Shown: positions 26,963-34,599 of the stretch, in pieces | Layout: every line of letters begins with the position of its first letter | Position numbering within the stretch: position 1 is the first letter of the stretch | Source of the DNA: Phycisphaerales bacterium | GTDB taxonomy: Bacteria > Planctomycetota > Phycisphaerae > Phycisphaerales > SM1A02 | Direction of reading: 5' to 3' | Assembly: GCA_028278245.1 (NCBI GenBank) | Contig: JANQEQ010000119.1 | Coordinates: forward strand, 1-37,340 | Length of the DNA: 37,340 bases | Notes under the pieces: generated by a model | Databases searched by the model: none | Told to the model about the DNA's origin: nothing | The model's input: only the letters and a program-made list of their open reading frames with translations | Translations under genes and position numbers: made by a program

Positions 26963-27530
26963 TGGGAAACAACTCGGTCTTGAGCCAGGCACGGGCAAAG
27001 CGCCAGTGACGTTCCACGGATGCGGTTGAAATACCAAGTGCCTCTGCCGTTTCCTCGATAGTGCAGCCCCCGAAATAGCGCAGCTCAACGACTTCGGCCT
27101 TCATTGGATCAAATTCGGCAAATCGGCACAGTGCATCATCCAGTTCGAGAATCTCGATATTTCGATCCTTCGTAATCAGGGCAGTTTCGCTCAGCATCAA
27201 ACCACGCTGTCCACTGCCTCGTTTGATCGCGTTGCGCTTGTGTGCGTGGTTAATAAGAATTCGACGCATTGTTTTAGCTGCTACACGAAAAAAATGTGCA
27301 CGATCATTCCATGATTGATTATTACTACCAGCAAGTCGGACATAAGCTTCGTGAACGAGAGCGGTTGCTTGCAGTGTGTGATCAACAGGTTCATTACGAA
27401 GATAATTACCTGCAATCAAACGTAACTCACGATACACCAGCGGTAACAGGCGCGCAACTGCAGTGCCGTCATCTTCTGTTCCCAATTCCTGTAGAATTAA
27501 TGTTATGTCATTATCAGTTTGTGTCGCCAC
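26955..27530 (-). CDS. ECF sigma factor of the kinase-linked planctomycete type
   Basis: 191 residues starting at a GTG (27530-27528); no ATG is available in frame before region 2. Region 2 (about 25-100) contains LLPLVYRELRLIAGNYL, TALVHEAYVRLAG and TMRRILINHAHKR. Region 4 (about 130-185) contains MKAEVVELRYFGGCTIEE and the helix-turn-helix ALGISTASVERHWRFAR. It is a clear paralogue of the sigma factor at 17754-18284. The downstream kinase gene overlaps its stop by 8 nt. The region upstream is shared with the divergent S74 fiber operon, which makes that operon a likely target (inference). Confidence 0.9.
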   Translation of the reverse strand: MATQTDNDITLILQELGTEDDGTAVARLLPLVYRELRLIAGNYLRNEPVDHTLQATALVHEAYVRLAGSNNQSWNDRAHFFRVAAKTMRRILINHAHKRNAIKRGSGQRGLMLSETALITKDRNIEILELDDALCRFAEFDPMKAEVVELRYFGGCTIEETAEALGISTASVERHWRFARAWLKTELFPNV

Positions 27531-27865
27531 GCCTGGTTTTCCCTGGAAATGATCGTTTCAACAGCATCTGGATTTATATTTCCTCTTTGATGAGTATATC
27601 GAAACCAGTAATGTCGCCAAGAAAATCTTCTTTCAATTATGCATAAATAAATATGTCAACAATCTTGATTACAGGATCAACAGGTCAGGGAGAAGTGTTG
27701 ACATGCTTTGCCAGATAAGGATCTCCATCTATCTGGAAATGAGATGAGTGGAATTTATTCAGTTGTGTGATTGAAATCACTCTGACTTGCTGCTTTGTCT
27801 TGAGAGCGGGATGAATCCCGATAGCTCATTTCTTTATTGACTCAAGCAACACTTGGAGGATATCT
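27531..27865. promoter_or_regulatory. Divergent regulatory region between sigma gene and S74 fiber operon
   Basis: This 335-base region must hold promoters for both directions. It contains three perfect inverted repeats: CCAGATA/TATCTGG (27711-27717 and 27730-27736), GTGATT-ga-AATCAC (27767-27780) and CGGGAT-ga-ATCCCG (27807-27820, extended by GAGC/GCTC). The second, with flanks TGTGA-N6-TCACT, resembles a CRP-type site. A TTGACA at 27698 has no matching -10 element at normal spacing. The ribosome binding site of the plus operon is GGAGG near 27854-27858. Confidence 0.5.
27767..27820. promoter_or_regulatory. Pair of palindromes, possible operators
   Basis: GTGATTgaAATCAC (27767-27780) and CGGGATgaATCCCG (27807-27820) both have perfect 6-base arms around a GA centre, and their centres lie 40 bp apart, close to four helical turns. 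They could be protein-binding sites before the S74 fiber operon; the second could also fold as a leader hairpin. No regulator is identified. Confidence 0.35.
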
Positions 27866-29641
27866 ATGAACTCAATCACGAACATTCTGAAAACATGCAG
27901 TTTGGTAGCAGCACTGACACTGGGGACGACGGGATACGCCGATCCTGTCGACGGTGATATCACCTACCAGGGTAAGCTGCTGGAAAATGGACAACCGTAC
28001 GACGGCCCGAATCCTATCCTGTTCAGCATGGAATTTTATGCACAGGCAGAAGGCGGATCATGGGTAGGTGAAATAGCAAATCTTGAAGTATATGTAGCGG
28101 ATGATGGCACATTCAGTGTAACACTCCCCACGTCAGAATCCTGGTGGGACGAAGGTGAACAATATTGGGTAGAAATCGCGGTAAACGGACTCCCGATGAG
28201 CCCGCGTCAAAAAATCACGACTGCTCCCTATTCCGGTTTCAGTTTGAATACACGAGGTATCACCGTCGACGACAGCAATGGGGAAAATATAGGAATTGGT
28301 ACTGACTCTCCTGCAAATCCTCTCAGTGTTGTCGGTACAGTGGACTTCACCGGTGGCAATGTCGGTATCGGCACGGACTCTCCCGCCGTGAAGTTGCACG
28401 TAAGTAATAACGATCTCGGTGGAGGAATCAATACTCAGGATGAGCTTTCCGTGGAAGCAGAAAATGCCTGGATGACGCTTTACAGTTCACCGGGTGGAGC
28501 CACGGGTTCAGTTTTCCGTCTCGCAGAACTCTCCGGTGGAGTAATGACTGATTCCTGGAACTTCTCACGAAAAACCAGCGGTTCAGGTTCATTTCTGGAT
28601 GTGAAATACACCACACACGACGAAGTGGGACGCTTTACCCCAAGCGGTCAGTTTATGGTGAACTCCACAAATGCCAGTAATGGTACATTTGCAGTAAAGC
28701 AGCTCAGTGATGATTCATCCAGTGGGATTGCAGTAACCGATGCAGCAGATACCCGAGCGTTACGTTTTTGGGTAGACGATTCTGGAAACGGGCGAATCAG
28801 TCACCGAGTCAATGGTAATGGTGACATCATTATCAACGATGGTGGTGGATTCGTTGGATTTGGAACAACTGCGCCCGATGCACCACTGCACGTGCGCAAT
28901 TTCGATATCGGTGCAACTGATCCGGCAATGATCGTGCAGGATGGCTATGTCGGCATCGGTACCGACAACCCATGGGCATCTCTGGTTGTGCGGAATGAAG
29001 GTGCAGCCGACGAGCGAGCTTTCGCGGTATCGACTCTCGGTCAGCGACACGTCGATGTGGCAACGATAACCACCGTTACGACCCATCCGGACGCTGCTGC
29101 ACTGTACGTACAGAACCTGAGTGGAACCGCGGGCTACGGTGTTGAGATTGTGGCGGGGCCGACGTCAGGCACCGTGCCCCTCCACGTTTCGCATACGGGT
29201 GGCGCCGGCGAACTAGCAGTGTACGTAGACGGCGACTTCGAAATCACCGGGAGTGCGTACAAGCCAGGTGGAGGATCGTGGACCTCATCCTCTGATGCAA
29301 GATTGAAAAGAAATATCCGCGGTCTCAACGGTGCGCTCGAGCAGATTCTCTCTCTGCGCGGCACAGTATATGAACCTCAAAACCCTGACGATCACCGTTT
29401 CCTCCCCGGCCAGCAAATGGGCTTTATTGCCCAGGAAGTCGAACGGGTCTTCCCCGAATGGGTTGAATTTGATGATGATGGTTACCGTATGCTGACGATT
29501 CGAGGTTTCGAAGCACTTACGGTCGAAGCAGTGCGTGAACTCCGTCAGGAGAAGGATGAAGAGATTGCAGAACTCAAGGCACGCGTTGAGCTGCTGGAGA
29601 GCATGGTCAATCAACTCGTTCAGCTGAATGGAGGAAAATGA
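27866..29641 (+). CDS. Secreted fiber-like protein with S74 self-cleaving chaperone domain
   Basis: 591 residues with a good GGAGG and a signal peptide (about 1-25, ending GYA). The N-terminal domain (about 30-130: ITYQGKLLENGQPYDGPNP…SPRQKITTAPYSGF) is related to those of the fiber-like proteins at 18393 and 20813. Stalk repeats of the GNVGIGTDSPAVKLHVSN type follow (about four). The C-terminus is an intramolecular chaperone of the peptidase S74 type: SDARLKRN at 476-483 with the Ser476/Lys481 catalytic pair, GFIAQEVERVFPEWV, then a coiled coil (about 559-587). In phage tail spikes this domain trimerises the stalk and then cuts itself off just before the Ser. First gene of a three-gene operon; its stop is 1 nt before the next start. 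Confidence 0.87.
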   Translation: MNSITNILKTCSLVAALTLGTTGYADPVDGDITYQGKLLENGQPYDGPNPILFSMEFYAQAEGGSWVGEIANLEVYVADDGTFSVTLPTSESWWDEGEQYWVEIAVNGLPMSPRQKITTAPYSGFSLNTRGITVDDSNGENIGIGTDSPANPLSVVGTVDFTGGNVGIGTDSPAVKLHVSNNDLGGGINTQDELSVEAENAWMTLYSSPGGATGSVFRLAELSGGVMTDSWNFSRKTSGSGSFLDVKYTTHDEVGRFTPSGQFMVNSTNASNGTFAVKQLSDDSSSGIAVTDAADTRALRFWVDDSGNGRISHRVNGNGDIIINDGGGFVGFGTTAPDAPLHVRNFDIGATDPAMIVQDGYVGIGTDNPWASLVVRNEGAADERAFAVSTLGQRHVDVATITTVTTHPDAAALYVQNLSGTAGYGVEIVAGPTSGTVPLHVSHTGGAGELAVYVDGDFEITGSAYKPGGGSWTSSSDARLKRNIRGLNGALEQILSLRGTVYEPQNPDDHRFLPGQQMGFIAQEVERVFPEWVEFDDDGYRMLTIRGFEALTVEAVRELRQEKDEEIAELKARVELLESMVNQLVQLNGGK

Positions 29642-29642
29642 A

Positions 29643-30062
29643 ATGAAACCAGTTCATAAATTATCAGGGCTCCTGTGGGTGACGGTTTTGGTCATGTTGA
29701 TTTCCCCCGCTTCATCGGAATTCTCCATCGAATGGTTTACGCTTGATAGCGGAGGAGGTGAATCCACTGTGGGTACCTACGCTCTCCATGGAACGATCGG
29801 GCAATGGGATACGGGGACGGTTGAAATTGGACCCTACACACTTTGTGGCGGTTTCTGGTGTGGCATCGAGCGGCTACCGTGTCCACATGACCTTACAGGG
29901 GATGATCAAGTGAATATTGATGACATTTTTGTGTTGCTAGGACTATGGGGAACTTGTCCCGATCCTTGCCCACCATATTGCACAGGAGATTTGACGAAAG
30001 ATTGCTCTGTCAACATTGATGACATCTTCGCCATCCTCGGTGAATGGGGATTATGCCCATAA
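29643..30062 (+). CDS. Small secreted protein with dockerin-like module
   Basis: 139 residues from the ATG at 29643, chosen over the one at 29628 because GGAGG (29630-29634) then lies 8 nt upstream and inside the end of the S74 gene. Signal peptide about 1-25. The Gly-rich beta domain (LDSGGGESTVGTYALHGTIGQ, then GPYTLCGGFWCG) matches that of the protein at 22306-22728 but has two extra cysteines. The module at 79-139 has both calcium-loop repeats and all six cysteines. It follows a fiber-like gene and precedes an FG-GAP gene, exactly as its paralogue does. Confidence 0.8.
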   Translation: MKPVHKLSGLLWVTVLVMLISPASSEFSIEWFTLDSGGGESTVGTYALHGTIGQWDTGTVEIGPYTLCGGFWCGIERLPCPHDLTGDDQVNIDDIFVLLGLWGTCPDPCPPYCTGDLTKDCSVNIDDIFAILGEWGLCP

Positions 30063-30130
30063 TTTCTCATTGATCAAATTGACAAGAATCAAGAATTACA
30101 ATTCGTCATTTTCGGGAATCCACCGTTCTC

Positions 30131-31042
30131 ATGAGACTGAACGAGAGCGGTGGATTTTCCCATGATTTCAGCACGTCTGTTTCGATCAGTGGTAATGTTG
30201 CATTCATAGGAGCTCCTGGTGGCGATGGCCAAGTTTCAGATTCAGGAGCCGTTTACGTATATACACATGATGGCATATCCTGGATCGAAGAGGAGAAAAT
30301 TAATGCATCAGATGGAGAGGAAAATGATATGTTCGGCCAATCAATTTCATATAATGGCAATGTTATATTGATCGGAGTACCCAAAGATGATGACGCCGGT
30401 TCAGGCTCCGGTTCTGCATATGTATTCAGATATGATGGTTTTGAATGGATTGAGGAAGAGAAACTTCTTGCATCAGACGGCGTGGAGGGCGATAGATTTG
30501 GCAGTTCTGTATCACTCTACGATGGTGAAGCTGTGATCGGAGCACCATTCTCAGATGATAACGGACATTACTCCGGATCGTCGTATTTCTTTCGTTATGA
30601 TGGAGGATCATGGGGTCAGGGAATTAAGCTTCAGGCATCAGATGGTTCTGGCGGCGCGCAATTTGGTCAGCCGGTATTAGCATCAGATGATTTTGCTTTG
30701 ATTGGAGCGACAGGCACAGACGACGATACCGGTTCAGTGTACGTGTTTGACATCAGGCCACCAGACGATTGCAATGAAAACGACATTCTTGATGTATGTG
30801 ATATTCGTTACGAATGCAGTGAGGATATCAACGGCAATAACATCCCTGATGAATGTGAATGCCTCGGTGATCTGACTGGCGATGATCAGGTCAATATTGA
30901 TGACATCTTCGCAGTTCTAGGCTTATGGGGTTCCTGCCCTGATCCATGTCCACCCTATTGCAAGGGTGACCTCACGGAGGACTGCACCGTTAACATTGAC
31001 GACATCTTCGTCATCCTCGGCATGTGGGGGCCGTGTGAGTGA
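30131..31042 (+). CDS. FG-GAP repeat dockerin-like protein lacking a signal peptide, probably N-terminally truncated
   Basis: 303 residues. Four FG-GAP-type repeats (about 5-215; VSISGNVAFIGAPGGD, GSGSGSAYVFRYDGFEWIEEEKL and so on) are followed by a Cys/Asp segment with the pattern DCNENDILDVCDI and NGNNIPDECEC, a thrombospondin-3-like calcium motif common in planctomycetes, and then the dockerin-like module (243-303). The relative at 22780-24156 has a signal peptide and seven repeats; here the protein starts in the middle of the first repeat and no signal peptide exists in this frame back to the stop at 30080-30082. The ribosome binding site is poor. Either the 5' end was lost in a rearrangement or frameshift, or the product is not exported. 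It is convergent with the kinase gene, only 23 nt away. Confidence 0.65.
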   Translation: MRLNESGGFSHDFSTSVSISGNVAFIGAPGGDGQVSDSGAVYVYTHDGISWIEEEKINASDGEENDMFGQSISYNGNVILIGVPKDDDAGSGSGSAYVFRYDGFEWIEEEKLLASDGVEGDRFGSSVSLYDGEAVIGAPFSDDNGHYSGSSYFFRYDGGSWGQGIKLQASDGSGGAQFGQPVLASDDFALIGATGTDDDTGSVYVFDIRPPDDCNENDILDVCDIRYECSEDINGNNIPDECECLGDLTGDDQVNIDDIFAVLGLWGSCPDPCPPYCKGDLTEDCTVNIDDIFVILGMWGPCE

Positions 31043-31065
31043 GATTTCTTTCTTATTTTGAGTCA

Positions 31066-33744
31066 CTAACCGTCATTAGTCTGTCCTACTAACGCGCGAT
31101 ATATTTCTACTTGCTCAGGCTTCTCCCAATCTTCGTAGAGTTGTTGTAATGAAATAATCGCATTTCTTGTTCGACTATGTTTAGGGCCAAGAATATTTTT
31201 CAGTCGGTGATAACCATCCAGGAGTGCTTCTTCAGCTTCTTCATACTTTTTGAGTTTCGTCAGACAAACTCCAAATTTAGCCTGCACAACCGCGGGGAAC
31301 CAATGATTATCCGGATAGGAAATTACGACATCCTCGTTCACTTGTTCAAGGATTAACTCAGCCTCAATGATATTGTCAGTTGCAAGTAGTAATGAACCAA
31401 GATTGTATTGGGTTATCAGTACATCAGGGTGAATTTCACCCAAAGTACGTTGCTGCGCTTCAATGACCTGACGATAGGTTGCCTCAGCTTCATCAAATCG
31501 TTCTCTCATTTTGAGCACACGAGCCAAACTGTTGAGGGTTGTTAGCGAATCCTCATGTTCAGGTCCGAGTGTTTCAATTTGAGCATTAACAACTTCACGG
31601 TATAACTTTTCTGCATCTTCAAGTTGCCCCAGGGCCGTGTAAACCGTAGCGAGATTATGCGCAATAGGTAGAGTTAAGCGGTGGTCGATGGTTAAAGTTT
31701 CTTGTTGTATGGTCAGCGCACTGCGTAGAATCGGTTCTGCGTCACTCCAGCGTCCCTGATTCATGTACATCATAGCCTGATGGTTCATAGTGGTTATTGT
31801 GATGGGATTGTTGTCCCCGATGGTTTTGGCGTAGAGAGGTAGAATGTTCTCGATAATCTCCAACGCTTCCTCAAAGCGACCGACATAGCTCAGCACCAAT
31901 GCAAGGTTCGTTTGCAATTCGAGGATATCCCGGTGTTCCTCGCCTAATCCCTCTCTGCCCAGTGAAAGTGCAATTTTGTAATGTGTAACTGCTTCTTCGT
32001 AACGACCTAAACCACTCACCGTTTGCCCCATCACGCTACCGGAGAATGCCAAATCCTCCGGACTTACACCTATGCTGTTCTGGAGAGTGTAGGTCGGTTC
32101 AATAAGATCGAATGCTTCCTGGTATTGTCCGCGATGGGTCCAGATAAGTGCCAGTTGAGAAGCGGATCTCAATGTGCGAGGATGATCATGGCCGAAGTGG
32201 GCGATGCTATGATCATATTGCTGGCTCCAGTGGCTTTCTGCTTCTTCCATGACGCCAAGAGCATGGTAAGTCCTGCCGAGCATGTCACGCACTGAAATTT
32301 CTACTTCGGGCTGCTCGGCAAAAGTGATATCAATACCTTCGGCAGCCTTGTCGAGCACATCCACAACTTTTACTTCGCGCCCTTCACGTGAAGGATCGGG
32401 AGAAGACAGCATGTCCATCATAAATTGGTTGACTGCATCTGACTTTCTTGATTCTGTTTCAGCCAGATCTGCTGCCTGCTGCGCCTGGGATCCGGCAAGT
32501 ATGGCATCGGCACGGTCCTGTACTGCTCGGTACCAGAATGCGACAGAAACTACGGTGGATAGACTCAATGAGAGAAACACAATAATCGCTGCCGATACCG
32601 CAACACGATGTCGCTTGACCATCTTATTCAAGATGTAGAGTCTGCTATCAGCCTTGGCTTCAATGGGTAAGCCTTGTTCAAAACGCTCGAGATCACGAAT
32701 CAGATCAGCCACCGACTGATAGCGACGATGTTTATCTTTATCCAGTATCCGAAGAAGAATCGTGTCCAGTTCGTCATTGATATCAGATCTGATTGATGAG
32801 GGACGAGGTGGATCGTGATCCAGAATATTGCTCACGATGTCCACCAATTGACCATGGATAGGGTAAGGGTGTTCTCCGGTGAGAGCCCCAAACAGAATAA
32901 CTCCCAGGGTGTAAACATCGCTGCGGATATCAACCGCGTCGGGATCTCCACTGACTTGTTCAGGCGCTGCATACGCCAAGGTACCCAGAAACTCACCGAC
33001 CTGCGTTTGAATCGTTTTGTTTTCCGTATCGATCGCGTCCAACGGCTTGGCTAAACCGAAATCGAGCAAATGAGGTTCACCCTGTTCATCAATTAGAATG
33101 TTATTTGGTTTCAGATCTCGATGAATAACTCCACGTTGATGAGCGTAATTGACCGCTTGGGCAATTTTGACAAACAACCTGAGTGTTTCGTCAATGCCTA
33201 ATACATGATGGCGTAAATAAACATCAAACGGCATTCCCTCGACATACCGCATGACCAGGAACATATGGCCATCTTCCGTATGTCCGCTATCAAATACCGG
33301 GACGATATGCGGATGCTCCAGAGGTGCGGCCAGATCAATTTCACGCTCAAATCGGAGGCGCTGTTTTTTACTTGCGTGTAATCCGTGAAGCAAAACCTTG
33401 ATCGCAACGTTGCGATTTGTGGAGAGTTGCCGTGCTTCATAGACAATGCCTTGTCCACCCTCAAAGATGACTCGCAGAATTTCATAACCGGGTAAACGGA
33501 AAAGTGATCTGCTATCGGAATCAGAATGAGATTTGGATATACTGGTAGCACGCACCTGGTCTAACATTTGAATATTGCTCTGGACCTCTTCCATCAGAGC
33601 AGCACAAGTCCTGCATGAACTCAGATGCTCATTCAATCTAATTTTGCTCGCATCATCCAATGAGTTATCGAGGAGATTCTCAATGTCCTCAATATTGGGG
33701 CAGTTTGTCAGGTCATCATCAGCACTGAGTTCACTGGACATCAT
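31066..33744 (-). CDS. Membrane Ser/Thr kinase with N-terminal zinc-finger-like anti-sigma motif and TPR tail
   Basis: 892 residues from the first of two adjacent ATGs (AGGA 9 nt upstream). The first 60 residues resemble a zinc-binding anti-sigma (zf-HC2/ZAS) domain: Cys15, then HLSSCRTC with His40, Cys44 and Cys47. The kinase domain spans about 87-355: FEGGQGIVY (94-102, where Phe and Gln replace the usual Gly and Met), VAIK with Lys116, HRDLKPNN (208-215), DFG (228-230) and APE (260-262). A transmembrane helix lies at about 381-404. The rest is kinesin-light-chain-type TPR repeats (for example RWSDAEPILRSALTIQQETL). The gene overlaps the upstream sigma gene by 14 nt. This looks like a sigma regulator in one chain: a sigma-binding head, kinase, membrane anchor and outer sensor repeats (role inferred). 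Confidence 0.88.
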   Translation of the reverse strand: MMSSELSADDDLTNCPNIEDIENLLDNSLDDASKIRLNEHLSSCRTCAALMEEVQSNIQMLDQVRATSISKSHSDSDSRSLFRLPGYEILRVIFEGGQGIVYEARQLSTNRNVAIKVLLHGLHASKKQRLRFEREIDLAAPLEHPHIVPVFDSGHTEDGHMFLVMRYVEGMPFDVYLRHHVLGIDETLRLFVKIAQAVNYAHQRGVIHRDLKPNNILIDEQGEPHLLDFGLAKPLDAIDTENKTIQTQVGEFLGTLAYAAPEQVSGDPDAVDIRSDVYTLGVILFGALTGEHPYPIHGQLVDIVSNILDHDPPRPSSIRSDINDELDTILLRILDKDKHRRYQSVADLIRDLERFEQGLPIEAKADSRLYILNKMVKRHRVAVSAAIIVFLSLSLSTVVSVAFWYRAVQDRADAILAGSQAQQAADLAETESRKSDAVNQFMMDMLSSPDPSREGREVKVVDVLDKAAEGIDITFAEQPEVEISVRDMLGRTYHALGVMEEAESHWSQQYDHSIAHFGHDHPRTLRSASQLALIWTHRGQYQEAFDLIEPTYTLQNSIGVSPEDLAFSGSVMGQTVSGLGRYEEAVTHYKIALSLGREGLGEEHRDILELQTNLALVLSYVGRFEEALEIIENILPLYAKTIGDNNPITITTMNHQAMMYMNQGRWSDAEPILRSALTIQQETLTIDHRLTLPIAHNLATVYTALGQLEDAEKLYREVVNAQIETLGPEHEDSLTTLNSLARVLKMRERFDEAEATYRQVIEAQQRTLGEIHPDVLITQYNLGSLLLATDNIIEAELILEQVNEDVVISYPDNHWFPAVVQAKFGVCLTKLKKYEEAEEALLDGYHRLKNILGPKHSRTRNAIISLQQLYEDWEKPEQVEIYRALVGQTNDG

Positions 33745-34318
33745 CGAGTTGATCCTGCAATTCCCGGAGACGCGTCAACACACGGTGCTTTGCCAAAAAA
33801 ACTGCGTTACGTGACATGCCCAATTCTGTCGCGACTCGTGCGGCGGGCTGACCTTCAAGTGCAAATTTTTCAAAAGCATTGATCGTGTTCGGTTCCAGTT
33901 CAATCCGTATCTGCTTCATACACAGATTCAGCATCGTGTGTTGCCAGGATTCATTCCAGGATTTCCGCACAGTTTCTTCTGCCGGTACGGTATCCCAGAA
34001 TGTTGTTCGTTGACCAACGGATTGACGCCGTTGAGTTACTGCTAAATTTCGACGACGGTTCATTACCGTGCGATGAGCGAATCCAAACAGCCAGGATCCA
34101 AGGCGACCTTTTGCTCGGTCGTATTTCCCCTGACGATAGGCGGTCAGAAATGCAGTCAGGGTTTCCTGGGCAGCATCTTCCGATTCTTCCAGTGGTAAGC
34201 CGAGGTTGAGAGCAAAATTTACGATGGGTTGGCGAAATCGCTCCAGGAAGATCTCCCAAGTATCAGCATCATCACGCCCCAATTGATCCAGGATGAGAGA
34301 TGTTGTTACCCAGTTCAT
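33731..34318 (-). CDS. ECF sigma factor
   Basis: 195 residues from the ATG at 34318; the start 11 codons earlier lacks a ribosome binding site, and MNWVTTSLILDQL is the usual opening for planctomycete members. Region 2 lies at about 18-95 (ADTWEIFLERFRQPIVNFA, then SEDAAQETLTAFLTAY and LGSWLFGFAHRTVMNRRR). Region 4 is at about 140-190 (TINAFEKFALEGQPAARVATELGM, with SRNAVFLAKHRVLTRLRE). It belongs to a different ECF subgroup from the two TALVHEAY-type factors of the window. Its gene overlaps the kinase gene, and a dockerin protein gene is divergent 281 nt upstream. Confidence 0.88.
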   Translation of the reverse strand: MNWVTTSLILDQLGRDDADTWEIFLERFRQPIVNFALNLGLPLEESEDAAQETLTAFLTAYRQGKYDRAKGRLGSWLFGFAHRTVMNRRRNLAVTQRRQSVGQRTTFWDTVPAEETVRKSWNESWQHTMLNLCMKQIRIELEPNTINAFEKFALEGQPAARVATELGMSRNAVFLAKHRVLTRLRELQDQLDDVQ

Positions 34319-34489
34319 GACAATTTTCCCGGCAAAAAATATTTCCGTCATTATACATGAGTGACGGATCTGCTAAACCTCTTTATGACAATGTTTTGTA
34401 AAGATCAGACGTTCGTTTGGGGAAGTGCCACTGTGAGAGTAGTGCGATTTTTCCTGAAAGATTTTCTGTTTCCAGGACAAATCAAGAGG

Positions 34490-34549
34490 CGACGGGGTTA
34501 GCCACTCGTGGCGTCCCGTTGCCGGCCGCTTGATCGGCGATGCGGCCGG
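34490..34549 (+). promoter_or_regulatory. Structured GC-rich leader of the repeat/dockerin gene
   Basis: Two hairpins stand in direct succession. CGACGGG (34490-34496) pairs with CCCGTTG (34515-34521), enclosing an inner stem GCCA/TGGC (34501-34504 and 34509-34512) with loop CTCG. CCGGCCGC (34522-34529) then pairs perfectly with GCGGCCGG (34542-34549). There is no T-run after the second hairpin, so it is not a simple terminator. The segment is far GC-richer than the AT-rich sequence around it and ends 50 nt before the start codon, as a cis-acting RNA would. It does not match the riboswitch classes I could recall. Confidence 0.45.
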
Positions 34550-34599
34550 TCGATCGAGTGTCCTCACCGAAGCGCGGCCCAAACTATGAGGATCAAATC

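Noticed and set aside
26963-27088. Longer N-terminus for the kinase that ends at 24464
   Set aside because: It would lie inside the sigma gene in another frame, and its residues do not resemble the start of such kinases. The start at 26962 gives a normal helical N-terminus.
18393-29641. A prophage or tailocin, because of fiber-like repeats and the S74 domain
   Set aside because: All three fiber-like proteins carry signal peptides, and no terminase, capsid, baseplate, sheath or lysis gene is nearby.
34490-34549. A cyclic-di-GMP (GEMM) or other known riboswitch
   Set aside because: The hairpins lack the conserved joining and loop bases of the classes I could recall, including GEMM, ZTP and fluoride types.
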